Of a stretch of DNA of 24,594 nt, positions 1 to 8,892 are shown piece after piece. The position numbers and the translations under genes are program-made. The stretch covers positions 1-24,594 of the forward strand of contig JAGQLH010000006.1 in NCBI GenBank assembly GCA_020429465.1, written 5' to 3'. The notes beneath the pieces are model-generated. The model had not been told where the DNA came from. It saw nothing but the letters and a program-made list of their open reading frames with translations, and did no database searches. This DNA comes from Candidatus Dojkabacteria bacterium (GTDB taxonomy: Bacteria; Patescibacteriota; Dojkabacteria; B142; WJKM01). The stretch's first letter is position 1, and every line of letters starts with the position of its first letter.

Positions 1-309
1 AAACACAAAAAAGTACTTAGTCAAACTAAAGGTTTCCGACTAAGCTATAGCAAGCTGTATCGTAGAGCAAAAGAAGCTTTACTGCATGCTGGCCAATATT
101 CTTTTAATGATAGAAGAAAGAGAAGAAATGACTTCCGAAGGCTTTGGATTAAAAGAATTAATGCTGCGCTAACAAAGCATAATGTACGATACTCTCAGTT
201 CATCAATAAGCTAAAAGTAGCTAAAGTTGAGTTAAATAGGAAAGTACTTGCAGATTTAGCACTTGACCATCCGGAAGTATTTGACGCAGTAGTAAAGGAA
301 GTAGCATAA
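1..309 (+). CDS. rplT: 50S ribosomal protein L20, 5' truncated by window edge
   Basis: Frame 1 reads as the L20 protein from about its 15th residue to the TAA stop at 307-309. It is a 23S rRNA-binding large-subunit protein needed early in 50S assembly. Recognisable L20 segments are GQYSFNDRRKRRNDFRRLW and INAALTKHNVRYSQFINKLK, followed by the usual ELNRKVLADLA helix. About 102 residues are visible out of a usual length near 117, so only the basic N-terminal tail is missing, beyond the window. It lies immediately upstream of pheS, matching the common infC-rpmI-rplT-pheS-pheT order. Identification is very secure. Confidence 0.96.
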   Translation, partial: KHKKVLSQTKGFRLSYSKLYRRAKEALLHAGQYSFNDRRKRRNDFRRLWIKRINAALTKHNVRYSQFINKLKVAKVELNRKVLADLALDHPEVFDAVVKEVA

Positions 310-335
310 TTTTTTGATTGCTAATTTCTTTCAGT

Positions 336-364
336 AAAATCTACCTCGAATGACGGTGGATTTT
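336..364 (+). terminator. possible weak hairpin terminator after rplT
   Basis: AAAATCTACC (336-345) can pair with GGTGGATTTT (355-364), with one G-T wobble, around a 9-nt loop. The only T-tract is the one inside the stem, so termination would be weak. It lies between rplT and pheS and could act as an attenuator or partial terminator. A possible -10-like GATAAT follows at 383-388. Confidence 0.35.
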
Positions 365-407
365 GTTGTATAGTGTTGAGTAGATAATACTTAGATATCA
401 TTTCTTC

Positions 408-1436
408 ATGTCCAATACCGAGAAAGAGTTAGAGAAAATTAAAGAGAAAGCATTAGAGGAAATCAGTAACGCTAGTTCTCTTGAAGATCTCGAAACTGTA
501 CGTGTATCATATCTAGGGAGAAAATCTGAGCTTACATCTATACTAAGATCAGTTAAAGATCTCTCTGCAGAAGAAAAACCTGTTGTTGGAAAAAAATCAA
601 ATGAAGTTCGTGTAGCTTTAGAAGACGCTCTTACGAAGAAAAAAGAAAATCTTGCATCTGCAAAAATTTCGACTGCCCTTAAGAATGAGTGGCTAGATGT
701 GACCCGGCCTGTAAGTAATCCAAATATAGGTCACAAACACCCAATCTCAAAATTACTCGAGCTAACGGAAGATATATTCTCGAGAATGGGGTTTGATGTC
801 TACTACCCAAACGAAATTGATACTGAATTTCACAATTTTACCGCAGTTAATATCCCTGAAGATCATCCTGCAAAGGATATGTGGGATACGTTTTGGACAG
901 AAGATGATCACGTGGCGATCACACACACGTCTTCTATGCAACATAGAATTCTCAAAAATTCAGAACCTCCCATTCGTGCTATTGTCCCCGGAAGAACTTT
1001 TAGAAATGAGGCAACTGATGCACGTCATGAACACACGTTTTACCAGGTAGAAGGTATTTATGTAGATAAAGGTATAACTATGTCTCATATGCTAGGGACA
1101 TTAAAAGCCTTTTTTAGCGAGTTCTTTGAACAAGAAGTAAATATTCTATTTACTCCCGACTTTTTTCCTTTTGTGGAACCAGGGGGTATGATCTCAATTG
1201 ATTGCTCAAATTTAGGAGAAGGATTTAAAAAGGTTTCTAAAGGAACTGGATGGCTTGAGGTACTTGGCTGTGGAATGATTCATCCAGAAGTTCTCTCACG
1301 AGCAGGAGTTAACCCAGAGGTTTATTCAGGATTCGCATGGGGATTCGGATTAGAACGGATGATTATGTTGAAATATGGAATTGATGATGTCCGATTATTC
1401 CACTCAGGAGATTTACGATTTATCAAACAGTTCTAA
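408..1436 (+). CDS. pheS: phenylalanyl-tRNA synthetase alpha subunit
   Basis: This is the catalytic alpha subunit of the alpha2-beta2 PheRS, which charges tRNA-Phe with phenylalanine in the cytoplasm. The 342-residue length is normal. An N-terminal coiled-coil tRNA-binding arm (about residues 1-90) precedes a class II synthetase core. Visible core signatures are GHKHPISK, HPAKDMWDTFW (usually HPARDMQDTF), ITHTSSMQHR, motif 2 PGRTFRNEATDARHEHTFYQ, GWLEVLGCGMIHP, and motif 3 FAWGFGLERMIMLKYGIDD. The ATG has no Shine-Dalgarno sequence; the bases before it are pyrimidine-rich (CATTTCTTC). pheT starts 3 nt after the stop, so the two subunits are almost certainly co-transcribed. Confidence 0.97.
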   Translation: MSNTEKELEKIKEKALEEISNASSLEDLETVRVSYLGRKSELTSILRSVKDLSAEEKPVVGKKSNEVRVALEDALTKKKENLASAKISTALKNEWLDVTRPVSNPNIGHKHPISKLLELTEDIFSRMGFDVYYPNEIDTEFHNFTAVNIPEDHPAKDMWDTFWTEDDHVAITHTSSMQHRILKNSEPPIRAIVPGRTFRNEATDARHEHTFYQVEGIYVDKGITMSHMLGTLKAFFSEFFEQEVNILFTPDFFPFVEPGGMISIDCSNLGEGFKKVSKGTGWLEVLGCGMIHPEVLSRAGVNPEVYSGFAWGFGLERMIMLKYGIDDVRLFHSGDLRFIKQF

Positions 1437-1439
1437 ACT

Positions 1440-3902
1440 ATGTACGTTTCATACAACTGGCTAAAACGATACTTACCAACTCTAGAAGAGCTTGATATAA
1501 AACTTGTTGCAAGTAAGGTATCAGGAGCTCTCGCAGAAGTTGAAGAAGTAATCCCTCGTGGAGCAGAACTAAAAAAAGTTGTAGTTGGAGAGATCCAAGA
1601 AGTAAAAAAGCATCCGACAAATGAAAAGCTGGCCATTGCTGTAGTAGACACAGGGCATGAGTCTCTAAGAAATATTGTATTTGCTGGAAGAAATAGTAAT
1701 TTTGTAAAACCAGGAACTCTCTATCCTGTTTGTTTACCGGGTGGAGCGATTTACAATGCTGCAGATCCATTTGGGAAACAAACCGTAGTAGAAGTTAATA
1801 TAAAGGAAATAGATGGTGAAGTTTCCTCAGGAATGCTATGTTCACCAAAGGAACTAGGAATTATTGATGATTCAAAAGGGATTTCGATTGTACAAAATGA
1901 CATGAAAGCTGGTGACGATCTCCTTCCATTGCTTCAAGATTATATTTTAGAAATCGAAAACAAATCCCTCACACATAGGCCAGATTGTTTTTCTCATAGA
2001 GGAATAGCACGTGAAGTAGCAGCAATTCTTCAAATAGAGTTTCGAGATTTGGAAGCTCTCAGCACTCCTGTGAAAACAGAGCATGTTGAGACTTCAGTTA
2101 CTGTTCGAGATAAAAAAGTATGTCGAAGGTTTACCGGGATAAGTATGACCAATATAACCGTGAAACCAAGCCCAGCATGGATGCAAATACTGCTTGCATA
2201 TGTAGGAACACGTCCTATAAATAATGTAGTAGACAGCTCGAATTTCATGATGTTCGATATTGGTTATCCTTCGCACATGTATGATTTAGATAAAATTGAA
2301 GATAATCATCTTTTTGTCCGGAAAGCTGAAAAAGGAGAGAAAGTTATTGCACTAAATGAAAAGAAATATACCCTCGAAAAAGAAATGACTGTTATTGCAG
2401 ATAAAAATGGAGTAGAAGATATTGCCGGAATTATGGGAGGAGCAGGGAGCGAAATATCTGAACAGACAAAAACACTATTTATAGAATCAGCTGCATGGGA
2501 TATGTTCTCCATTCGTAGAACTGGAATGACACTTGGTCTAACATCGGAGGCAAGTACAAGGTTTTCAAAAGGGTTAGATGCTTTCGGTACAGAAGAAACA
2601 ATAATTCGTTTAGTATCATTACTAGAAGACACTGCTGATGGAGATGTTGCTTCCGAGCTCCTTGATATAAAAATCGAACCGTTGGAAAAGAACTATATTG
2701 ATTTTAATCTTACAAGCGTTGCTCGACTCATTGGTATCACCATTGACAAAGAAACGATGATTCGCATTTTAGAGAGTTTGCATATCACTATTGAGAACAA
2801 AGAAAGTCTTCCTGTTCAAATTCCTGTTAATCAAGATGTTATTGTGCGATTAGAAATCCCATATTTCAGACAGGATCTTTCCATAGAGCAAGATATAGTG
2901 GAGGAAATTGCACGTATATATGGATATGAAAACGTTAAGCCACAACTTCCAACTAGAAGCATCAATCCCGTGAAACACAATATTGATAGTACCTTTATAC
3001 GTATAATTAAAAAAGCACTTAATCAATCAGGACTAGATGAAGTTATGACCTATGCCTTCACTGGAGACGATGTGTATTCAAAGGCTGGTCTAAATACTAA
3101 TAACGCAATCAAACTTAAAAATCCACTCTCACCTGAATTATCACTTCTTCGACATGAAGTTCTACCTTCTTTACTTGAAAAGATAGATCTTAATAAAAAT
3201 AACTTTGATTCTTTTGGTTTTTTTGAAATTTCAAAAGTAATTGTTAAAGAAAAAAGCTATACCGAAATTCCAAAACAGCCGCGAAGAATTGCAGCAGTAT
3301 CAGTTAGTAAGAAAAATTCAGATATATTCTATACCTTAAAATCTTCTTCTGAATACCTGAGTAATGAATTAGGTCTTAAATTTGAATACTCGAACTTAAA
3401 CGGTACAACAGAAAGAATGACTGCGAAAATGTTTCATCCCTATAAATCAGCTTCTATAAATGTAGATGGGAAATCGGTAGGAATAATAGGGGAAATACAT
3501 CCACAGATTGCGCATGCTTTTGGGTATGAAGATCTTAATATTGCACTATTTGATTTTGAATATGACCCATTGAAAGAAGCCTATTCTTCTTCAAAAGACT
3601 TTGAATACATCCCCGTAGTCAACTCTCAACAAATTGAGCGAGATATAAATATTTGGCTCTCTGAGAAAACAGAAGTAGGTAAACTTATGCAAGAACTACA
3701 AACAAAAGGTATCGAGTTCGTTAAAGCTATTAACTTAGTAGATACCTATACAAATGATAAAGGAAAAACTTCTATTACTTTGCGATTCTCAATAGAAGGG
3801 GACTCAGATAATCCACTAACAGATAGTGATATAAATAATATTCTGGCAGACCTTAAAGCGATTATAAAGGAAGATTTCTCTCTCTCAATTCGCCGACAAT
3901 AA
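1440..3902 (+). CDS. pheT: phenylalanyl-tRNA synthetase beta subunit
   Basis: This is the 820-residue beta subunit of PheRS, which binds tRNA and edits Tyr-tRNA-Phe. Domains in order: an N-terminal B1 segment (MYVSYNWLKRYLP); an EMAP-type OB fold (about 40-150, with VVVGEIQEVKKHP and the VFAGRNSNFVKPG stretch); a B3/B4 editing domain (about 215-385, with TRPINNVVDSSNFMMFDIG and MYDLDKIE); B5 (about 400-485); a degenerate synthetase core; and a C-terminal ferredoxin-like anticodon-binding domain (about 720-820, with ERDINIWLSEKTEVG). All expected domains are present and length is normal. It follows pheS by 3 nt and ends at a strong hairpin terminator. Its own editing domain is intact, which bears on the second B3/4 domain found on TyrRS in this window. 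Confidence 0.97.
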   Translation: MYVSYNWLKRYLPTLEELDIKLVASKVSGALAEVEEVIPRGAELKKVVVGEIQEVKKHPTNEKLAIAVVDTGHESLRNIVFAGRNSNFVKPGTLYPVCLPGGAIYNAADPFGKQTVVEVNIKEIDGEVSSGMLCSPKELGIIDDSKGISIVQNDMKAGDDLLPLLQDYILEIENKSLTHRPDCFSHRGIAREVAAILQIEFRDLEALSTPVKTEHVETSVTVRDKKVCRRFTGISMTNITVKPSPAWMQILLAYVGTRPINNVVDSSNFMMFDIGYPSHMYDLDKIEDNHLFVRKAEKGEKVIALNEKKYTLEKEMTVIADKNGVEDIAGIMGGAGSEISEQTKTLFIESAAWDMFSIRRTGMTLGLTSEASTRFSKGLDAFGTEETIIRLVSLLEDTADGDVASELLDIKIEPLEKNYIDFNLTSVARLIGITIDKETMIRILESLHITIENKESLPVQIPVNQDVIVRLEIPYFRQDLSIEQDIVEEIARIYGYENVKPQLPTRSINPVKHNIDSTFIRIIKKALNQSGLDEVMTYAFTGDDVYSKAGLNTNNAIKLKNPLSPELSLLRHEVLPSLLEKIDLNKNNFDSFGFFEISKVIVKEKSYTEIPKQPRRIAAVSVSKKNSDIFYTLKSSSEYLSNELGLKFEYSNLNGTTERMTAKMFHPYKSASINVDGKSVGIIGEIHPQIAHAFGYEDLNIALFDFEYDPLKEAYSSSKDFEYIPVVNSQQIERDINIWLSEKTEVGKLMQELQTKGIEFVKAINLVDTYTNDKGKTSITLRFSIEGDSDNPLTDSDINNILADLKAIIKEDFSLSIRRQ

Positions 3903-3906
3903 ATTA

Positions 3907-3933
3907 AAAGGACTCGATTAAATCGAGTCCTTT
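3907..3933. terminator. bidirectional intrinsic terminator between pheT and the PBP gene
   Basis: A perfect 12-bp stem, AAAGGACTCGAT (3907-3918) with ATCGAGTCCTTT (3922-3933), has a 3-nt loop. T runs flank both sides when each strand is read: CCTTTATA on plus and CCTTTTAATTT on minus. It lies between two convergent genes, so it should stop transcription from pheT and from the penicillin-binding protein gene. Confidence 0.85.
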
Positions 3934-3968
3934 ATACTAAAACACACTTCCCAATTGCTACAGCTATT

Positions 3969-6900
3969 CTAATTTCCAGTTTCCTCAGGCGAATCTCCAC
4001 CAACTGTTATGGTTAGTACATTACTTTGAGCCGAGAATCTATTTCCCTCTGCAACGGCGTACAGTGTGTACTTAGAATCTAAGTTTGGTGACCAATTATA
4101 TTCATAGAGATCATCTCCTGCGTTAACCATCGTAGCAACAAATGAAGTAACTCCTGTGACTGAATTTGTTTGGTAAAGAGAAACACTATCAACGTTCCTG
4201 CTACCATCATATTCAACGGATAATGTTGCAGATCCATTTGATGGAATTGATCCTGGTCCTGCCAGTGATAGAGAACCAACATTCCCCCCGGTACCTACAT
4301 ATATCATGAAGCTTTCTCGTGTGATTCCTCCACTTGCTTTATGAATTTCCATTTCAAATTCTTGCAATCCATCACTTACCCCGTTCAAGCTTGCAGTTCC
4401 AGAATAAGAACTTCCCTGAGTAGATGCAACCTGTCTGTTTCCAACATTAAAGACCAATTCTTCAATTTCACCTTCCAATAGAAATGCACGTGCATCGATA
4501 AATATTTCATCGTTATATGTACCCCCAGGAAGAGGAGAGATAATCACCCCTTTTGGAACGGTAGGATTACTTGTTCTTTCTATATCACATTCTTCCGAAG
4601 GCAACCCATCTTCTTTTCCTAAGAAGTATGAGTCTACATCTTTTTGTAATCGTGCCGAAGGAGATTTTAGGTAAGTAAAGGTTTTCTCAACTGCAAAACC
4701 TCCTGCTATATCTATATCTCGCGCTATTCGGTCAGGTTGATCAACACATACCATAATGCTTTTTTGTTCAAGGTATGAAGGTACTGCTTTACCAGCAACT
4801 GACAAGCCTACGGAACATGAATCTGAACCCTCTTCACCTCCGCCAGCACATGCTTCAGATGCAGATCCAACACCAGCTGGACGCGTAAATGGTGTTTTAT
4901 TAGGGAATTCAGACATAATGGCATTCATATATTCTTGGATCCATGGCGCAGCACTTGTAGACCCAAATGCTTGGGAAGACATCGGCGTATTGTCGTTATT
5001 ACCCATCCAACCGACAGTCACGAATTCCGGTGACCAAACACTAAACCAAGTATCTCTGTTATTTTCTGATGTACCAGTTTTACCAGCTACATCTCTATCA
5101 GTGATTTTCTTAACTGGTGAAAGTGAACCTGATACTCGTGGATTTAAAACATTATTAACAAGATATACAGCCGAAGGCTCAGCTATACGCTCCCGTTTTG
5201 GCTGATGTTCATAAATCGTATTACCATCAATATCAACAATTCTACTGACAACCTCATGCTCAACAAAGTCTCCACCATTTGCAAATACCCCAAATGCTTG
5301 CGCATGTTCTACACCTTTGACATCAGTACCTCCGAGAATAACAGATGGTCCATATCCATCTGCTGAGCCGTATGTTGTGTAGCCAAAATCACGTGCAGTA
5401 TCAATATATTTCTGAACTCCATATGCATCAATTAAGAACAATGCGGGTATATTTAATGACTGAGCGAATACCGAACGAACATCACCTTTCCCAGAAAATC
5501 CTCCATTCCAATTTTTTGGACTATACCCAGGTGATAAGGAGTTATTAATTGGTACATCGGGAAGAACAGATGCAGTACTAATGATACCTTCATTAAATGC
5601 AACATAATATCCAATAGCTTTATTAGTTGAACCTGGTGATTGTAATGTTGTAAGAATATTCACGTCAGGATCGAATAGAGTACCCTCACTTTCATCTAGT
5701 TCATCACAGTTTTGAATATACTCATTATTCTGATAACACTTAGAACCTACCATAGCGAGTATCTCACCACTATCCGGTTGAAGTGTTAAGAGTGCTGAAT
5801 TATGTGCTGCATAATTATTTCTATACCATCCAGCATGACCAGCCTCAGAACTAGAAACATACTTTTCTGCTATTTCTTGTAAGCTGTAATCTAAAGTAGT
5901 ATAGATTTTTAATCCTCCTGTTTGAATGTCCGATTCAGTAAATGGTTCCCCATTATTGTATGCTCGCTCCTGGAGAAGCTTAATTACATAAAACACAAAA
6001 TGAGGGGCCTTAATATCTACTTTCGGCTCTTTGTATTCTAGATTTTTTACTTCTTCCTTTGCAGATTCAAGATCTTCTACAGTAATGTGTTCTTGCTCAA
6101 TATATCCTTCTTTATCTTTATTTTCTTCATTAACTATATCGATACGATCATTAATTCTATCGATATTTTGAATCATTTGATCCAAAATGTACGCTGTTCT
6201 ATCGTAGAGATTAGCTTTATTTGACTCAAGATCACTTCCAACGGTAGGCGAGTATATTGAAGGATTCCTCACAACTGATGCAAGTACTGACATTTCCGGA
6301 AGGGTAAGATCATTCAACTCTTTTCCAAAATAAAATTTTGAACCTGTTTTTACCCCTAAACGTCCACCTCCCATAGGCACGACGTTAAGATAAATGTTGA
6401 TTACTTGATCTTTGTCATATATTCGCTCTAATTGTAACGCCAAGATAATATCCTTAATTTTACGTACATATGATTGCTCTCGAGCGATAACAGTGTTGAG
6501 GACTACCTGTTGCGTAATAGTACTTCCACCACATTCTGGACCTCCTGTGATTTTATAGAAAACACATCGAGTCAATGCAGTAAAATCAACTCCTGGATGC
6601 TCATAAAATGCCTCGTCTTCTGCGGATAGAAATGCCCATTTAAGTTCTTCTGGAATTTGTTCATTCACCTGTAAAAGATCTCTTGAGAACTCACTTGGAC
6701 TCACACTATAAAGTACTTCACCATCTTTAGCGTAAATTGTACTACTTGCTAGGCCATCGAAGGGGTTATGGATATCTGGTAACTGCTGAGTAAGGTTTTT
6801 AAGCCAAAATAAGAAACCAACAGCACCAATCATTCCAATTACACCTAGGAAACCAAGTGAAGACCATGCAACCTTTTCGAATCTTTCGCTACTCGTATAC

Positions 6901-7043
6901 TTTTTAAGTCGATGTTTAATAATATTTTTACGTGCACGTTTTACACGAGTCCTGTTATAGATCGACCGTTTTGAGGAATAGGGACGACGGCTTTTATATT
7001 TATTCCGTCTTCCAGATAATGTTCGTGATTTACGATTTGTCAT
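3969..7043 (-). CDS. class A penicillin-binding protein (transglycosylase/transpeptidase) with Ig-like C-terminus
   Basis: A 1024-residue bifunctional peptidoglycan synthase of the PBP1A type. It polymerises glycan strands from lipid II and cross-links the stem peptides outside the membrane. Residues 1-50 form a very basic cytoplasmic tail (21 Lys/Arg). One membrane anchor follows at about 58-83. The GT51 glycosyltransferase domain shows EDEAFYEHPG (E142 the likely catalytic glutamate) and GGSTITQQ (172-179). The transpeptidase domain has the three penicillin-binding motifs in order: STNK (nucleophile S472, K475), SLN (529-531) and KTG (655-657). From about 840 there are two probable Ig/fibronectin-like beta domains, suggesting wall or protein contact. 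No Shine-Dalgarno sequence precedes the ATG; a minus-strand TATAAT lies about 60 nt upstream. It is a single-gene unit, divergent from the NYN gene. Confidence 0.95.
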   Translation of the reverse strand: MTNRKSRTLSGRRNKYKSRRPYSSKRSIYNRTRVKRARKNIIKHRLKKYTSSERFEKVAWSSLGFLGVIGMIGAVGFLFWLKNLTQQLPDIHNPFDGLASSTIYAKDGEVLYSVSPSEFSRDLLQVNEQIPEELKWAFLSAEDEAFYEHPGVDFTALTRCVFYKITGGPECGGSTITQQVVLNTVIAREQSYVRKIKDIILALQLERIYDKDQVINIYLNVVPMGGGRLGVKTGSKFYFGKELNDLTLPEMSVLASVVRNPSIYSPTVGSDLESNKANLYDRTAYILDQMIQNIDRINDRIDIVNEENKDKEGYIEQEHITVEDLESAKEEVKNLEYKEPKVDIKAPHFVFYVIKLLQERAYNNGEPFTESDIQTGGLKIYTTLDYSLQEIAEKYVSSSEAGHAGWYRNNYAAHNSALLTLQPDSGEILAMVGSKCYQNNEYIQNCDELDESEGTLFDPDVNILTTLQSPGSTNKAIGYYVAFNEGIISTASVLPDVPINNSLSPGYSPKNWNGGFSGKGDVRSVFAQSLNIPALFLIDAYGVQKYIDTARDFGYTTYGSADGYGPSVILGGTDVKGVEHAQAFGVFANGGDFVEHEVVSRIVDIDGNTIYEHQPKRERIAEPSAVYLVNNVLNPRVSGSLSPVKKITDRDVAGKTGTSENNRDTWFSVWSPEFVTVGWMGNNDNTPMSSQAFGSTSAAPWIQEYMNAIMSEFPNKTPFTRPAGVGSASEACAGGGEEGSDSCSVGLSVAGKAVPSYLEQKSIMVCVDQPDRIARDIDIAGGFAVEKTFTYLKSPSARLQKDVDSYFLGKEDGLPSEECDIERTSNPTVPKGVIISPLPGGTYNDEIFIDARAFLLEGEIEELVFNVGNRQVASTQGSSYSGTASLNGVSDGLQEFEMEIHKASGGITRESFMIYVGTGGNVGSLSLAGPGSIPSNGSATLSVEYDGSRNVDSVSLYQTNSVTGVTSFVATMVNAGDDLYEYNWSPNLDSKYTLYAVAEGNRFSAQSNVLTITVGGDSPEETGN

Positions 7044-7099
7044 AATGCATACATTTTACATAGGTAGAGGTATTTATTCAAAGCAAATACCCATTTACT

Positions 7100-7105
7100 A
7101 TTATA
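7100..7105 (-). promoter_or_regulatory. -10 element of the penicillin-binding protein promoter
   Basis: A perfect TATAAT reads on the minus strand at 7105-7100, about 57 nt upstream of the PBP start, and is preceded by CGT, half of an extended -10. No convincing -35 box is present. Where it would sit, the sequence is instead a 12-bp palindrome (TCCTTCGAAGGA, 7114-7125). Confidence 0.4.
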
Positions 7106-7320
7106 ACGGGAAATCCTTCGAAGGAGTTACAGTAAAATCATAATAATTTCACAATCTAATTACCTTCAGTAGTAGATACCTGCAATTTAGATAGCAATTC
7201 AAACCTGATGGCCCTTATGTATACGGAATACATTTTAGAGAAAAGCCATCCATATGAACTTCGTGATAGAATACCTGTAAGTGAATTTACACTTATTACT
7301 ACAATTTTTACCAGTATTAT

Positions 7321-7848
7321 ATGATTGTCAGAAATCCTAACCAAAGAGTTGCAGTACTAGTAGATGTACAAAATCTCTATTATTCCGCACGAAACCTATA
7401 CAATGGAAAAATTAATTTTGCCAAATTACTTGAGGTATGCGTACAAGGAAGAATACTTACTCGCGCCATTGCCTACGTCATTAATACTGACGAAGAAGGT
7501 AAAACAAACGATTTTTTTGATGCTGTAAATAGTGCTGGATTTGAAACGAAAGAGAAACCATTACAAACATTCTTTGGTGGATCAAAAAAAGGTGATTGGG
7601 ATGTAGGAATTGCTATGGATGCAGTAAGACTTGGTGCTAAAGTCGATTCAGTTGTACTCGTATCTGGTGATGGTGATTTTCGTCCAGTAGTTAATTACCT
7701 CCAACAACATCATGGCTGCCTTGCTGAAGTTGTTGCATTCGGTAAGACAACCAATAATGAACTACGAGAAATGGCAGATGATTTTATTGATCTAGATGAT
7801 CGAAAAAAAGATATTGTATTTAAGGAGAGAAGAAAGTGGAGTAGATAA
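7321..7848 (+). CDS. NYN-domain (LabA/DUF88-type) putative ribonuclease
   Basis: A 175-residue single-domain protein of the NYN family, a PIN-like fold of metal-dependent RNA nucleases. The first strand, RVAVLVDVQNLYYSARN, carries the family aspartate D15 and N18. KKGDWDVGIAMDA supplies further acidic residues (D92, D94, D100), and VSGDGDF supplies D117 and D119, so the expected acidic metal site is complete. The start is well fixed because the conserved strand begins within ten residues. There is no Shine-Dalgarno sequence, and the ATG overlaps the stop of a possible 38-codon upstream reading frame (ATGA). The substrate cannot be told from sequence. Threonine aldolase follows 21 nt later, so the two may share a transcript without an obvious functional link. 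Confidence 0.9.
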   Translation: MIVRNPNQRVAVLVDVQNLYYSARNLYNGKINFAKLLEVCVQGRILTRAIAYVINTDEEGKTNDFFDAVNSAGFETKEKPLQTFFGGSKKGDWDVGIAMDAVRLGAKVDSVVLVSGDGDFRPVVNYLQQHHGCLAEVVAFGKTTNNELREMADDFIDLDDRKKDIVFKERRKWSR

Positions 7849-7869
7849 TAATTATTACCCTTAGGTACC

Positions 7870-8892
7870 ATGTTCTCGTTTAAAAATGATTATTCTGAAT
7901 TAGCTCATCCAAAAGTAACCGAAAGACTTTTAAAGCATTCGCACCAACAGAATGATGGCTACGGGGAAGACATGCATTCTCAAGAAGTAACAAAAATTAT
8001 CCATACGTATACAAGCTCTCCTTCTGCTGCTGTACATTTAGTTTCTGGAGGAACACAAGCAAATATAATCGGGCTTTCTTCTATGCTCAAACCCTATGAA
8101 TCTGTTATTGCCTGTACTAGTGGTCATATTAGTACTCACGAATCTGGCGCAATTGAAGCAACCGGACACAAAATCAATGAAGTACCTAACGCTAACGGGA
8201 AAATTACTGTTGAGCAGATTGATCGTGTCGTAAAAGAGCACAATATGGAGCATATGGTACTGCCTCGAGCCGTTTTTATTTCTCAGGCTACCGAGTTTGG
8301 AAGTATTTATTCAAAAAAGGAACTTACGGATATTTCAAACTTCTGTAAACAAAACAATCTTTATCTCTATCTTGACGGCGCACGCATTGGACATGCTCTT
8401 ATGAGTAATGACTCAGATCTTACATTAGAAGACATAGGATCACTCACCGATATGTTTTACATTGGAGGAACAAAAAATGGAGCACTTTTTGGTGAGGCTA
8501 TCGTGATCCCCAATACAGAGCTTCAAAACAATTTTAGATTTATTATGAAACAAAGAGGGGGACTCCTCGCAAAAACACATGGGATCGCATTACAGTTCCT
8601 TGCTCTTTTTGAAGATGACCTATACTTCCAACTTGCTCAATATGCTAACACGAGTGCTAGTAAACTAGCAGACGGTATTAAGGCGCAGGGGTATGATTTT
8701 TTCAGTCAATCAAGCACTAACCAAATTTTTCCCATCTTCCCAAAAACTGTAATTCAAGAATTAGAAAAAAAGTTTGATTTTTATTTGTGGGAAAATATTG
8801 ATGAACGAACCGCTGCTATTCGTCTCGTAACTTCATGGGCTACCCCGGAATCAGCAGTTGAAGAGTTTCTATCGGTACTCAAAAATTTATAA
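7870..8892 (+). CDS. threonine aldolase-family PLP enzyme (beta-eliminating lyase fold)
   Basis: A 340-residue cytoplasmic enzyme related to low-specificity L-threonine aldolase (LtaE), which cleaves threonine or allo-threonine to glycine and acetaldehyde. The N-terminal NDYSELAHPKVTERL and YGED match the family, and VSGGTQANIIGLSSML is the cofactor-phosphate loop. LDGARIGHAL contains the PLP-binding aspartate D169 and R172, and GGTKNGALFGEA holds the Schiff-base lysine K202. Length and motif order are normal. It lies 21 nt downstream of the NYN gene and ends 6 nt inside the convergent DUF1697 gene. A role in glycine supply for an organism with limited biosynthesis is plausible but inferred. 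Exact substrate preference among this family cannot be read from sequence. Confidence 0.9.
   Translation: MFSFKNDYSELAHPKVTERLLKHSHQQNDGYGEDMHSQEVTKIIHTYTSSPSAAVHLVSGGTQANIIGLSSMLKPYESVIACTSGHISTHESGAIEATGHKINEVPNANGKITVEQIDRVVKEHNMEHMVLPRAVFISQATEFGSIYSKKELTDISNFCKQNNLYLYLDGARIGHALMSNDSDLTLEDIGSLTDMFYIGGTKNGALFGEAIVIPNTELQNNFRFIMKQRGGLLAKTHGIALQFLALFEDDLYFQLAQYANTSASKLADGIKAQGYDFFSQSSTNQIFPIFPKTVIQELEKKFDFYLWENIDERTAAIRLVTSWATPESAVEEFLSVLKNL

Noticed and set aside
4756..5205. 149-codon open frame on plus inside the PBP gene
   Set aside because: It is antisense to the well-supported transpeptidase coding sequence, has no recognisable domain and no promoter; it is a shadow frame.
7156..7344. 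62-codon minus-strand frame across the PBP-NYN gap
   Set aside because: Starts inside the NYN gene on the opposite strand, no recognisable motif; less protein-like than the plus-strand 38-codon frame.
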